DNA of 64,000 nt, taken from NCBI GenBank assembly GCA_963836375.1, contig CAWIJK010000002.1, positions 1-64,000 of the forward strand. Reading direction: 5' to 3'. The stretch's first letter is position 1; each line of letters starts with the position of its first letter. Made by a program: the position numbers and the translations under genes. Of the stretch, positions 52,408 to 61,676 are shown piece after piece. Source of the stretch: CAWIJK01 sp963836375 (GTDB lineage: Bacteria; Actinomycetota; Acidimicrobiia; Acidimicrobiales; RAAP-2). Below the pieces are notes generated by a model. That model did no database searches, had not been told where the DNA came from, and saw only the letters and a list, made by a program, of their open reading frames with translations.

Positions 52408-53553
52408 TCAGCGGGTGAGGGCGCCGAGGGCGGCGATCATCGAGACCGGGACGACGACCAGGCCCAGGCGGGTGTAGCGACCGACCGACGGCCGGGCCCC
52501 GAGCGGCCGGGCGGCCTGGACCCACAACAGGACCGACAGGGCTCCGGTCACCGCCAGGTTCGGGCCGAGGTTGAGGCCGATCAGCAGGGCGTAGGGGTCG
52601 GGCGGCGGACGGGCCGCCAGGAGGGACGCCGCCGGCAGGTTGTTGACGGCCACCGCGCCGAGCGCTCCGATCCCGGCCGCCTGCCAGGTCGACGCGTGGG
52701 CCAGCAGCCAGGCCGGCCCGGACCAGAACCGCCCGAGGGTGCCCAGAGCAACCGCCACGCCGAACAGGCCGGCCAGCAGGGCCAGATCCACGGTCTGGCG
52801 GATCTCGCCCCAGGTCACCCGGCGCCGCCCGAGCTCCAGCGCGCTCAGCGCCCCGCCGGTGCCGCCGACGACCAGGGCGACCGCCGCGCCGGAGAGGGTG
52901 AGCATCGCCGCCACCGCCACGAACACGCCGACCAGGCCGGCGCCCAGCCGGGCGTCGAGGGGCCCGCGGCGCCGCGGGCCAGACCGCGCCAGGCGGGTCC
53001 GGAAGGCGATGGCCACCATGACGGTGATGCTGACCGAGGCGGCCAACCAGGCCGGGAGCATGGTGGCCGCGAACGTCGTCCCCGAGATGTGGCGGTGAGC
53101 GAGCACGATCAGGTTGGTGAGGTTGGAGCCGGGCAGCAGCAGCGAGGCGCCGTTGGCCAGGAAGATGGCCAGGTACAAAAAGGCGGTCTCGTCGGTCCTC
53201 CTCCGCCGGGCCGCCACGACCAGCACCGGCGTCAAGAAGGCCACCGCGGTGTCGAGGTTGAGCACCGCTGTCACCACGGCGACCAGGACCGCACAGGACA
53301 CGAGGAGCGAGGGGCCGCCCCGGGCGCTCCGGGCCACCAGCTCGCCCCCGGCGTTGAACAGGCCGTCGGCCCGGGCCACGAGGCCGAGCAGGAGCAGGCC
53401 GGTCACCAGCACGAAGGCCGACCAGTCCTGAGCCGCGGCCGCCCGGGCGTCGGTCGGGGCCAATGCCCCGGCCACCAAGGCGCCGACCAGGCCGGCCACC
53501 CCGACGAGGGGTCCCAGCCGGGCGGGTCCGAGCGGGTTCGGGTACCCGCTCAG
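52408..53553 (-). CDS. Ion-transporter superfamily permease (ArsB/CitM-like), CTG start likely
   Basis: This is a polytopic permease with ten or more helices similar to ArsB/SLC13-type ion transporters. Family-like blocks are TAVLNLDTAVAFLTPVLVVA (the N-x-D-T-A-V-x-x-x-P motif), ANGASLLLPGSNLTNLIVLA and AVNNLPAASLLAARPPPDPY with IGLNLGPNLAVTGALSVLLW, which form the two symmetry-related binding hairpins. The substrate is unknown. CTG 53553 overlaps the stop of the upstream epimerase as CTGA and gives 381 residues with a complete first helix. The first ordinary start, GTG 53499, would cut that helix. A third member of the same leftward operon after the hydrolase and epimerase. Confidence 0.8.
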   Translation of the reverse strand: MSGYPNPLGPARLGPLVGVAGLVGALVAGALAPTDARAAAAQDWSAFVLVTGLLLLGLVARADGLFNAGGELVARSARGGPSLLVSCAVLVAVVTAVLNLDTAVAFLTPVLVVAARRRRTDETAFLYLAIFLANGASLLLPGSNLTNLIVLAHRHISGTTFAATMLPAWLAASVSITVMVAIAFRTRLARSGPRRRGPLDARLGAGLVGVFVAVAAMLTLSGAAVALVVGGTGGALSALELGRRRVTWGEIRQTVDLALLAGLFGVAVALGTLGRFWSGPAWLLAHASTWQAAGIGALGAVAVNNLPAASLLAARPPPDPYALLIGLNLGPNLAVTGALSVLLWVQAARPLGARPSVGRYTRLGLVVVPVSMIAALGALTR

Positions 53554-54464
53554 GGCCCCGGGGTCAACAGGGCGGCCAGCGCCGGTTCGAGCTCGGGCTG
53601 TTCGAAACGATGGCCCGCGGCCAAGAGGGCTCGGGGCAGAACCCGTTGTCCCCCCACCAGCAGTTCGCGGGCCAGACCGGCCCCGAAGGCCACCTCGAGC
53701 GCGGGCCGGGGCACCCACAGCACCGACGGACGGCGCAGGACCCGCCCGAGCGTCCGCGTGAACTCGGCGTTGGTGACCGGTCCCGGGGTGGTGGCGTTGA
53801 GCGGGCCGGACAAGGACTCCTCGTCGATGGCCCGCCGGATGACCGCCACCTCGTCGGCCAGGGTGATCCAGCTCAGGTACTGGCGCCCGCTGCCCAGGCG
53901 CCCGCCGAGGCCGAGCTTGAACAGGGGGAGCTGCCGGGCCAGCGCCCCGCCCCCTGTGGCCAGCACCACCCCGCTGCGCAGGGTGACGACCCGGATCCCG
54001 GCGTTCGCCGCGGCCCCGGCGGCCGCCTCCCAGGCCCGGCAGACCCCGGCCAGAAAGCCGGTCCCGGCCGGGCTCTGCTCGTCGAGCACCTCGTCGCCGC
54101 GGTCGCCGTAGAAGCCCACCGCCGAGGCGCTGACCAGCACGGCCGGTCGGGGGTCGAGGTCGGCCAGGGCCGAGGCCACCAGGGCGGTGGCGTCGACCCG
54201 GCTCGAGCGGATCTCCCGGCGGCGGGCCTCGGTCCAGCGGTGCTCGCCGATCCCCGCCCCGGCCAGGTGGACCACGGCGTCGTAGGGCCCCGCCGCCGCC
54301 AGGGCTCGGCGATCGAGGCGGCCCTCGGCGGGGTCCCAGCCGACCGAGCCCGGCGTGGCGCCGCCCGGTCGGACCAGCCGCACGACCTCGTGGCCGTCGG
54401 CCGCCAGGCCGGCGGCGAGGGCTTGTCCGATCAGCCCGTTCGAGCCGCTGAGGAGGACCCTCAG
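53550..54464 (-). CDS. TIGR01777-family NAD(P)-binding epimerase-like protein, CTG start likely
   Basis: This is an extended short-chain dehydrogenase of the YfcH/TIGR01777 group; the reaction is unknown. It begins LRVLLSGSNGLIGQALAAGL (Gly-rich nucleotide loop), then VVHLAGAGIGEHRWTEARRR, VSASAVGFYGDRGDEVLDEQ (the Ser and Tyr of the active site), and YLSWITLADEVAVI. The C-terminal DUF1731-like tail is GGQRVLPRALLAAGHRFEQP. Family members start exactly at the residue encoded here by CTG 54464, which follows GGAGG by seven bases and overlaps the upstream stop as CTGA. No ATG, GTG or TTG is available. Length is 304 residues. Confidence 0.85.
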   Translation of the reverse strand: MRVLLSGSNGLIGQALAAGLAADGHEVVRLVRPGGATPGSVGWDPAEGRLDRRALAAAGPYDAVVHLAGAGIGEHRWTEARRREIRSSRVDATALVASALADLDPRPAVLVSASAVGFYGDRGDEVLDEQSPAGTGFLAGVCRAWEAAAGAAANAGIRVVTLRSGVVLATGGGALARQLPLFKLGLGGRLGSGRQYLSWITLADEVAVIRRAIDEESLSGPLNATTPGPVTNAEFTRTLGRVLRRPSVLWVPRPALEVAFGAGLARELLVGGQRVLPRALLAAGHRFEQPELEPALAALLTPGP

Positions 54465-55345
54465 GGTGCCGCCTCCTCGAGGTCGCCTTCGGGCTTGCGG
54501 GGCCCGGCGGCGACCACGACCCGCACGAAGTCGGCGAAGGCGTCGGGATGCGAGAGGTGGGCCCCGTGGCCGGCACCTTCGATCTCGACCATCGTCGAGC
54601 CGGCGACGTGGTCGCTCAGCCAGGCCACGGCCTGGCGGTGATGGTTCCCGCTCTGGGGGCCGCCACGCCCGAAGACGGCCGGCACCCCGAGGGACCAGAC
54701 GTCGAAGGGGACCGGCCCGCGCAGGCCGCGCAGGTCGTCGACCAGCGCCGCCCCGTCGGCCCGCCGGCCGGCCCGTCCCGACTCGGGCAGGCGTTCCCAG
54801 GACTCCTCTCCGACCATCCGCCGGAAGAAGCGCTCGGCCTCGAGCGCCGGGTCGTCGGCCAACGGTGGCCACCGGGGCCCGGCGCCGGGGTCCGCCGCGG
54901 TCTTCGCCGCGCCGTCGTGGTCGGCGGCCGAGCCGGGGACGACCCCGTCGCGCCGGAAGCCGAGCCAGGGCATCGGTGGTTCGTACGCCCCGACCGAGGC
55001 GAAGGCCGAGGGTCGGGCGATCGCCGCGCCGATCACCACGTCGCCGCCGAAGCTGTGGCCGACCGCGCTCGCCCCGCCCGCCCCCCGCGTGGCCTCGTCC
55101 ACCACGGCCAGGAGGTCCTCGACGTGTCCCCCCAGTCCCCTCGGCGCCCCGGCGCCCCGGGAGCGCTGGTAGGCGCGACGGTCGTAGGTCACGATCCGCA
55201 GTTCGGGCAACCGGCGGATGACGCGGGTGAAGCTGTCGGAGCGGTCCAAGGAGCCGTGGACGAGCACCACCACGCGCCCGGTCGAGACCCCCTCGGGCAT
55301 CCGGGGAACGTGTTCGACCACGTGCAGGCCGCTCGGGTAGGGCAT
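54461..55345 (-). CDS. Alpha/beta hydrolase
   Basis: This is an alpha/beta-hydrolase-fold protein of 294 residues; the substrate is unknown. The oxyanion region is VVVLVHGSLDRSDSF, the nucleophile elbow SAVGHSFGGDVVIGAAIARP (G-x-S-x-G), and the catalytic His lies in VEIEGAGHGAHLSHPDAFAD. YDRRAYQRSRG is the usual loop before the elbow. There is no signal peptide. TAGCGT (55354-55359 on the minus strand) lies 8 nt before ATG 55345, suggesting a leaderless transcript that continues into the epimerase and permease genes. It is divergent from kgd. Confidence 0.87.
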   Translation of the reverse strand: MPYPSGLHVVEHVPRMPEGVSTGRVVVLVHGSLDRSDSFTRVIRRLPELRIVTYDRRAYQRSRGAGAPRGLGGHVEDLLAVVDEATRGAGGASAVGHSFGGDVVIGAAIARPSAFASVGAYEPPMPWLGFRRDGVVPGSAADHDGAAKTAADPGAGPRWPPLADDPALEAERFFRRMVGEESWERLPESGRAGRRADGAALVDDLRGLRGPVPFDVWSLGVPAVFGRGGPQSGNHHRQAVAWLSDHVAGSTMVEIEGAGHGAHLSHPDAFADFVRVVVAAGPRKPEGDLEEAAP

Positions 55346-55425
55346 TGACCGCGACGCTACCGGGCCGCTCCCGCGCGTCGGGCAGCCAGGCTGCCCCCGA
55401 GCATCGGCGCCGGTAGGGTGGAACC

Positions 55426-58400
55426 GTGGAAGACGCAGGCGAAGAGGGGCGCGTCCCCGCCGAGGGTGGCGCGCCGGGGCGCCGGGCGTCTGGCTCCTTC
55501 GGACCCAATGCCTGGCTGGTCGACGACATGTACGACCAGTACCTGGTTGACCCGACGTCGGTCTCGGCGAGCTGGCGCGACTTCTTCGCCGACTACCGCC
55601 CCGCACCGGTGCCGCCTGCGGCACCGCCCCCCCCTCCGGTGCCGGACGGCTCGTCGACCACGGCCCAACCGACGGCCCTGTCGGGCATCGTGGCCCCGGC
55701 GACGTCCCAGCCGGGCCCTCCGACGGCGCCCCCCGGCCCCGTCGGCGCACCCCGAGCCGAGGCGCTCGACGGCGCACCGGCGGCCGGTGTGGGCCCGGGG
55801 CCGGGGCCCGGCGACGATGGGGAGGAGCGCCCGGTGGCCCTGCGGGGCGCCGCGGCCCGGATCGTCACCAACATGGAGGCCAGCCTGGGCGTTCCCACGG
55901 CCACCAGCGTGCGTACGGTGCCGGCCAAGTTGTTGGAGGTCAACCGTCAGATCCTCAACAACCAGCTGGCCCGGACAACTGGGGCCAAGGTCAGCTTCAC
56001 CCACCTGATCGGCTACGCCGTGGTGCGGGCGCTCCAGGTCGTCCCCGCCCTCAACGCCACCTATGTCGACACGGTCGACGGCAAGGCCGGCCCGGGCGTG
56101 GTCCGCCACCGTCACGTGGGGTTGGGTCTGGCGGTGGACCTCGAGAAGTCCGACGGGTCCCGCACCCTTGTTGTGCCCTGCATCAAGGCGGCCGACACCC
56201 TCGACTTCCGGGCCTTCGTCGTGGCCTACGAGGAGCTGGTGCGCAAAGTCCACTCGGCCAAGGCGTCCCCCCAAGACTTCGCCGGCACCACGGTCACCCT
56301 CACCAACCCCGGGACGCTCGGCACCGTCCAGTCCGTCCCCCGGCTGTTGCGGGGCCAGGGGGCGATCATCGGGGTGGGGGCGCTCGGCTATCCCGGGGGC
56401 TTCGAGGCCACCGACCCGCGGGTTATCGCCGAGCTCGGACTGGGCAAGGTGGTGACCCTGACCTCGACCTACGACCACCGGATCGTCCAAGGAGCCGAGT
56501 CGGGGCTCTTCTTGGCGCACGTCGCTGAGTGCCTGATCGGCCAGCACCGCTTCTACGACGAGGTCTTCGAGTCGATGGGTGTCCCCTACGAGCCGGTGAG
56601 CTGGCGGCCCGACACCAACGCGGCCGACGACCCGGCCACCGGCGAGCACCAGCGACTGGTCAAGCAGGTCCACGTGCAGACGCTGATCAACATGTACCGG
56701 GTACGCGGCCACCTCATCGCCCACCTCGACCCGCTCGACGCCGAGCCGCCCCACTCCCACCCCGAGCTCGACCCGTTGACCTACGGGCTCACGATCTGGG
56801 ACCTGCCGAGGCGCTTCGTGGCCGACGGCCTGGCGGGCCGGGACATCACGACACTCGACGAGATCCTCCACATCCTGCGCGACGCCTACTGCCGCACTCT
56901 CGGTATCGAATACATGCACATCCAGGACCCGGCACAGAAGCGCTGGATCCAACAGCACGTCGAAGGGGTGCCCGCCACGTTGAGCCCCGACGAACAGCGG
57001 CACACGCTCGAGCGGCTGATCGCGGCCGAGGTCTTCGAGCGCTTCTTGCACTCCCGCTACGTGGGCCAGAAGCGCTTTGGGCTGGAAGGGGCCGAGTCGA
57101 CCATCGTGCTCCTCGACACCGTGCTCGATGAGGCGGCCAAGACGGGGACGGCCGCCGTCGTGATGGGGATGGCCCATCGGGGCCGGCTCAATGTGCTGGC
57201 CAACATCGTGGGCAAGTCCTACCGGGAGATCTTCGAGGAGTTCGAGGGGAACCTCGACCCTGACTCGGTCCAGGGCTCGGGCGACGTCAAGTACCACCGG
57301 GGAGCCACCGGCAAGTTCATCGGGCCCTCGGGCATCGACCTCGGTGTGACCCTGGCCTCCAACCCCTCGCACCTCGAGGCCGTCGACCCGGTCGTCGAGG
57401 GCATGGCCCGGGCCAAGCAGGACCGCCTGGCGCCACCGACCGACGGGACGCCGTCGGCCATGGCCAGCCGGGTCGACGACTTCCCGGTGCTGTCGCTGTT
57501 GATCCACGGCGACGCCGCCTTCGCCGGCCAAGGGGTGGTGGCCGAGACCCTCAACCTCTCGGGCCTTTCGGGCTATCGCGTCGGCGGCACCGTGCACGTG
57601 GTCATCAACAACCAGTTGGGCTTCACCACCGCCCCCGAGGCCGCCCGCACCTCGGTGTACCCGACCGACGTGGCCAAGATGGTCCAGGCGCCGATCTTCC
57701 ACGTAAACGGGGACGATCCCGAGGCTTGCATCCGGGCGGCTCGGCTGGCCTACGGTTTCCGCCAGACCTTCCACAAGGACGTGGTCATCGATCTCGTCTG
57801 CTACCGGCGTCACGGCCACAACGAGGGGGACGACCCCAGCTACACCCAACCGCTCATGTACCAGCGCATCGACGCCAAGCGCTCGGTGCGCAAGCTCTAC
57901 ACCGAGGCCCTGGTCCGCCGGGGCGACATCACGATGGAAGAGGCCGAGCGGTCGCTCGACGACTTCAACGACCGGCTGCAGGCCGCGCTCGACGAGGTCC
58001 GGGCCGAGGCCCCGGCCGCCCCCGTCCACCTGGCGGTGGGCGACGGGGTGGGCCCCCGGTTCCCCTCCCTCGAGACCGGGGTGGTCGACGGGGTGCTGCG
58101 GTCGTTGGCCACCGTCGTGCGCACCGTGCCCGACGGCTTCACCATCCACCCCAAGCTGGAGCGCCAGTTCGCCCAGCGCGACAAGCTGGTGGCCGACGGC
58201 CAGGTGGACTGGTCGCTGGGGGAGGCCCTGGCCATCGGCTCGCTCCTCTTGGAGGGGGTCGACGTGCGCCTGACCGGCCAGGACACCCGGCGCGGCACCT
58301 TCAGCCAGCGCCACAGCGTCCTGGTGGACTACTCGACCGGTGACGAGTTCGTCCCCCTCGCGCACCTGGCGGAGACCCCGGCCAGCGGTGAAGCGACCGA

Positions 58401-59319
58401 CCCCGGTGGGATCGGTCGCTTCACCGTGCGTGACTCGCTGCTCTCCGAGTACGCCTCGGTCGGTTTCGAGTACGGGTACTCGGTGGAGGCACCCGACGCC
58501 TTGGTCCTGTGGGAGGCCCAGTTCGGGGACTTCGTGAACGGGGCCCAGATCATCTTGGACAACTTCTTGGTGGCCGCCGAGGACAAGTGGGCCCAGCAGG
58601 CGGGGCTCGGGCTGCTGCTGCCCCACGGCTACGAGGGCCAGGGCCCCGAGCACTCCTCGGCCCGTATCGAACGATTCCTGACCCTGTGCGCCCGGGGCAA
58701 CCTCCGGGTCGTCGTGCCGTCGACGGCGGCCCAGTACTTCCACCTGCTGCGGGCCCAGGCCCGCCGGGTGCCCACCACGCCGCTCGTCGTGTTTACCCCC
58801 AAGTCGATGCTGCGGGCGGTCGCCTCGCGCTCGCCGCTTTTAGACCTCGAGTCGGGTTCGTTCGCCGAGATCCTCGACGACCCGCGTGTGGCCGATCCGG
58901 CCGCCGTGCGCCGGGTGGTCCTGTGCAGCGGCAAGATCGCCCACGAGGCCCTGGCGCGCCGCGACGAGCGGTTGGCCGACCCCGGGCCGGCCCCGGTCGC
59001 CCCGGGGTCCAGCACCCCGCCGGCGCCCGAGCCGGGGGCCATCGCCGTCGTGCGGGTCGAACAGCTCTATCCGTGGCCCGAGCAGGCCCTGGCGGCCGTT
59101 CTCGAGCGCTACAGGGGGGCGAGCGAGGTGGTCTGGCTCCAAGAGGAGCCCGAGAACATGGGCGCCTGGTCGTTCGTGCACGCCCGCCTCCACCGGCTGC
59201 TGCGTGAGCGCTACGTCCTGCGCCACGTGAGCCGGGCCGAATCGGCCAGCCCGGCCACCGGGAGTTCCGCCCTCCACCAGCTGGAGCAGGCCGACCTGCT
59301 CGACCGGGCCGTCGGCTGA
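55426..59319 (+). CDS. kgd: Multifunctional 2-oxoglutarate metabolism enzyme (E2-E1 fusion, SucA/Kgd)
   Basis: Kgd combines an E2-like succinyltransferase domain and a TPP-dependent 2-oxoglutarate dehydrogenase E1 in one chain, the actinobacterial arrangement of this TCA-cycle step. The protein is intact at 1297 residues. Residues 30-55 are an E1-like helix (NAWLVDDMYDQYLVDPTSVS), 56-125 a Pro-rich linker, about 140-375 the E2 core with STYDHRIVQGAESGLFLAHV (catalytic His), and 410-1297 the E1: MGMAHRGRLNVLANIVGKSY, HGDAAFAGQGVVAETLNLSG (TPP motif), YRRHGHNEGDDPSYTQPLMY, GQDTRRGTFSQRHSVL, YGYSVEAPDALVLWEAQFGD. TAGGGT at 55414-55419 is 6 nt before GTG 55426. Confidence 0.97.
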   Translation: MEDAGEEGRVPAEGGAPGRRASGSFGPNAWLVDDMYDQYLVDPTSVSASWRDFFADYRPAPVPPAAPPPPPVPDGSSTTAQPTALSGIVAPATSQPGPPTAPPGPVGAPRAEALDGAPAAGVGPGPGPGDDGEERPVALRGAAARIVTNMEASLGVPTATSVRTVPAKLLEVNRQILNNQLARTTGAKVSFTHLIGYAVVRALQVVPALNATYVDTVDGKAGPGVVRHRHVGLGLAVDLEKSDGSRTLVVPCIKAADTLDFRAFVVAYEELVRKVHSAKASPQDFAGTTVTLTNPGTLGTVQSVPRLLRGQGAIIGVGALGYPGGFEATDPRVIAELGLGKVVTLTSTYDHRIVQGAESGLFLAHVAECLIGQHRFYDEVFESMGVPYEPVSWRPDTNAADDPATGEHQRLVKQVHVQTLINMYRVRGHLIAHLDPLDAEPPHSHPELDPLTYGLTIWDLPRRFVADGLAGRDITTLDEILHILRDAYCRTLGIEYMHIQDPAQKRWIQQHVEGVPATLSPDEQRHTLERLIAAEVFERFLHSRYVGQKRFGLEGAESTIVLLDTVLDEAAKTGTAAVVMGMAHRGRLNVLANIVGKSYREIFEEFEGNLDPDSVQGSGDVKYHRGATGKFIGPSGIDLGVTLASNPSHLEAVDPVVEGMARAKQDRLAPPTDGTPSAMASRVDDFPVLSLLIHGDAAFAGQGVVAETLNLSGLSGYRVGGTVHVVINNQLGFTTAPEAARTSVYPTDVAKMVQAPIFHVNGDDPEACIRAARLAYGFRQTFHKDVVIDLVCYRRHGHNEGDDPSYTQPLMYQRIDAKRSVRKLYTEALVRRGDITMEEAERSLDDFNDRLQAALDEVRAEAPAAPVHLAVGDGVGPRFPSLETGVVDGVLRSLATVVRTVPDGFTIHPKLERQFAQRDKLVADGQVDWSLGEALAIGSLLLEGVDVRLTGQDTRRGTFSQRHSVLVDYSTGDEFVPLAHLAETPASGEATDPGGIGRFTVRDSLLSEYASVGFEYGYSVEAPDALVLWEAQFGDFVNGAQIILDNFLVAAEDKWAQQAGLGLLLPHGYEGQGPEHSSARIERFLTLCARGNLRVVVPSTAAQYFHLLRAQARRVPTTPLVVFTPKSMLRAVASRSPLLDLESGSFAEILDDPRVADPAAVRRVVLCSGKIAHEALARRDERLADPGPAPVAPGSSTPPAPEPGAIAVVRVEQLYPWPEQALAAVLERYRGASEVVWLQEEPENMGAWSFVHARLHRLLRERYVLRHVSRAESASPATGSSALHQLEQADLLDRAVG

Positions 59320-59383
59320 CGGCGCCCCGGCCCTCCTCGGACGTCCGACCTGGTCACCGGCCCGTGGTTGACTAAGCCTCGAC

Positions 59384-60925
59384 ATGCCTGACACTCACCA
59401 CGTCGTGGTCGACGGCTCGAACCTGGCCACAGAGGGCCGGACCCTCCCCAGCCTGGCCCAGCTCGACGAGGCCGTGCGGGCCTACGCCGAGGAGGACCCG
59501 GCGGCCGAGATCGTGGTCGTGGTCGACGCCTCGTTCGAGCACCGGATCGACGAAGCAGAACGCGCCCAGCTCGAAGAAGCCGAGCTCCACGGCGAGATCG
59601 TCTCCCCGCCGGCCGGGGCCATCGGGCGAGGTGACGCCTTCGTACTCCGGATCGCCGAGCGGACCGGGGCCCTGGTCCTGTCCAACGACTCCTTCCAGGA
59701 GTTCCACGGCGAGCACCCATGGCTTTTCGAGGAGGGACGGTTGATCGGGGGCAAGCCGGTGCCCGGGGTGGGATGGATCTTCACCCCCCGGAGCCCGGTA
59801 CGCGGGGCGAAGAGCCGGCAGGCCACCGGCAAGGCCAAGCGGGAGAGGGACGCCAGCCCGCCGGCGCCGGTGAAGGCGGCGGAACTGGCCAAAGCCGCCC
59901 GCAAGATGGCCGCCCTGCGCGCTGCCCGGATGCCCGACGGGACCAAGCCCGAGGTGGGCGACGTATGGGTGCCGGCCAGCGACCCGGGCCGGCGTCGGGC
60001 GACGAAGGAGGGCGGCAAAGCCGGGACCAAGGCCAAGGCCGACCAGGCGAAGGACAAGTCGGCCAAGGGCGCGAAGGCCGCGAAGAAGTCGTCCAAGGCC
60101 GCCAAGGCGGCCAAGGACTCCAAGAAGGCGGCCCCGACGGCAGTCAAGGGGGCCAAGGCGGCCGAGAAGGCCGCCAAGAAGACCCCCACCAAGGCCGCCA
60201 AGCCCACGAAGGCCGCCAAGCCCACGAAGGCCGCCAAGCCCACCAAGGCCGCCCAGCCCACGAAGGCCGCCAAAAAGGCGCCGGCCAGCAAGGCGGCCAA
60301 GAAGTCGCCGGCCACCAAGGCGGCCAAGAAGTCGCCCACCAAGACCGCCGAGAAGTCGGTGGCCACGAAGAAGTCAGCCGCCAAGAAGGCGCCGGCCACC
60401 AGAGCGACCAAGACCCCGGCCCCGGTCACCACCAAGCGTTCGGCCCGGCGCCGGGCCGACCCCGAGCTGCTGGAGGCGATCGACGAGGCCACCGCCGAGG
60501 CGCTCTCGCCCCCAGTGCCGGTCGAGGCAAAGGCGGGCAAGCACAAGGGTGGAGACGGCCACGGCGCCAAGTCGAAGTCCAAGCGCCGCCGGCGCACGTC
60601 GACGCCGCCGCCGGCAGTCAACGAGCCGCTGGCCTTCATCACCTTCGTGGCCGCCTACCCGCTGGGCAGCGAGGTCACCGGGGAGGTGGCGTCGTTCACC
60701 TCCCACGGCGCCATGATCGAGGTGGGATTGCCGGCGGGGGGCGTCCTGCACTGTTACATCCCCCTGGCCGGGCTGGGTCGGCCGGCGCCCACCAAGGCCC
60801 GCGAGGTGCTCACCCGGGGGGAACGCCGGGAGTTCGAGCTGGTCAGCTTGGACCCGCCCCGTCGGGTGGCCGAGCTGGCGTTGCCCGGCCTCGGCACGAC
60901 CTCCGAGAACGGCGCCACCCGCTGA
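59384..60925 (+). CDS. NYN-domain nuclease fused to KAAK-repeat linker and S1 RNA-binding domain
   Basis: This 513-residue protein has three parts. Residues 1-145 look like a Zc3h12a/NYN-type (PIN-like) nuclease: HHVVVDGSNLATEGRTLPSL, EIVVVVDASFEHRIDE, GRGDAFVLRIAERTGALVLS, NDSFQEFHGEHPWLFEEGRL, with acidic residues at the expected metal-binding places. Residues 145-420 are a basic, disordered region with many KAAK/TKAAKP units like histone H1. Residues 425-505 are an S1-like barrel (YPLGSEVTGEVASFTSHGAM, EVGLPAGGVLHCYIPLAGLG). The likely role is RNA cleavage or processing at a bound RNA or ribosome; this is inference from domains. Its stop overlaps the next gene's CTG. Confidence 0.8.
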   Translation: MPDTHHVVVDGSNLATEGRTLPSLAQLDEAVRAYAEEDPAAEIVVVVDASFEHRIDEAERAQLEEAELHGEIVSPPAGAIGRGDAFVLRIAERTGALVLSNDSFQEFHGEHPWLFEEGRLIGGKPVPGVGWIFTPRSPVRGAKSRQATGKAKRERDASPPAPVKAAELAKAARKMAALRAARMPDGTKPEVGDVWVPASDPGRRRATKEGGKAGTKAKADQAKDKSAKGAKAAKKSSKAAKAAKDSKKAAPTAVKGAKAAEKAAKKTPTKAAKPTKAAKPTKAAKPTKAAQPTKAAKKAPASKAAKKSPATKAAKKSPTKTAEKSVATKKSAAKKAPATRATKTPAPVTTKRSARRRADPELLEAIDEATAEALSPPVPVEAKAGKHKGGDGHGAKSKSKRRRRTSTPPPAVNEPLAFITFVAAYPLGSEVTGEVASFTSHGAMIEVGLPAGGVLHCYIPLAGLGRPAPTKAREVLTRGERREFELVSLDPPRRVAELALPGLGTTSENGATR

Positions 60926-61665
60926 GCGCCCCGGCACGTCGACTGGTCCTGTGGGACGTCGACGGCACCCTGGTCGATACCTCGGGCATCGGCGGCGACG
61001 CCATCGAGATCGCCATCGAGCGGGTGCTCGGGGTCCGGCCGCCCGAGCGGGTGGCCATGAGCGGGATGACCGACCCGCAGATCGTGGCCGAGTACCTGAC
61101 GATGCTCGGCGTCGCCGCCACGGACCGCCACGTCCCCGACATCCTCGGCCATCTCGAGGCGGAGCTGGCGGCCTCCGAGTCCGAGATCCGACGCCGGGGC
61201 TCGGTGCTGCCGGGGGTCCGAGAAGCCCTGAGGGCCCTCGCCGGCCGCGGCACCGTTGGCCAGACCCTGCTGACCGGGAACCTGGCGCCCAACGCCGCGG
61301 TCAAGGTGGGGGCCTTCGGGCTCGAGCGGTGGCTGGACCTCGAGATCGGCGCCTACGGCAGCGATCACGCCGACCGCAACCGACTGGTCCCGATCGCCCT
61401 CGAGCGGGCGTCGAGGATCCGGGGGGACCGCTTCGGGGCCGGCGACGTCTGGGTCGTGGGGGACTCACCCAAGGACCTGGCCTGCGCCCGGGCCGGCGGG
61501 GTGCGCTGCCTGCTGGTGGCGACCGGGCGCTCGACCTTCGACGAGTTGGCCAGCCTCGGGGCGGACGCCACCGTGCACGACCTGACCGACACCGAGGCCG
61601 TGGTCGCCCTGGTGTCGGGGGTGAGCGGAGCGGGCCGGGCGGAGGACCGAGCGCGCCGCGGGTAG
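60922..61665 (+). CDS. HAD-superfamily phosphatase, CTG start likely
   Basis: This is a phosphoglycolate-phosphatase-like HAD hydrolase of about 247 residues. Motif I is LVLWDVDGTLVDTSGIGGDA with the nucleophile Asp, motif II QTLLTGNLAPNAAVKVGAFG, and motif III/IV DVWVVGDSPKDLACARAGGV. A helical cap lies between I and II. No ATG, GTG or TTG occurs between the upstream gene's last codons and motif I. CTG 60922 overlaps that gene's stop as CTGA and gives LSAPARRLVLWDVDGT, the expected N-terminus. The substrate is unknown; removal of 2-phosphoglycolate or a nucleotide is possible. Confidence 0.85.
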   Translation: MSAPARRLVLWDVDGTLVDTSGIGGDAIEIAIERVLGVRPPERVAMSGMTDPQIVAEYLTMLGVAATDRHVPDILGHLEAELAASESEIRRRGSVLPGVREALRALAGRGTVGQTLLTGNLAPNAAVKVGAFGLERWLDLEIGAYGSDHADRNRLVPIALERASRIRGDRFGAGDVWVVGDSPKDLACARAGGVRCLLVATGRSTFDELASLGADATVHDLTDTEAVVALVSGVSGAGRAEDRARRG

Positions 61666-61676
61666 CCTCGCCGCCG

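Noticed and set aside
55357..58743. Open reading frame of 1128 codons antisense to kgd
   Set aside because: It lies fully opposite a well-conserved enzyme, is rich in Gly, His, Val and Asp in the way GC-rich antisense frames are, and shows no family motif.
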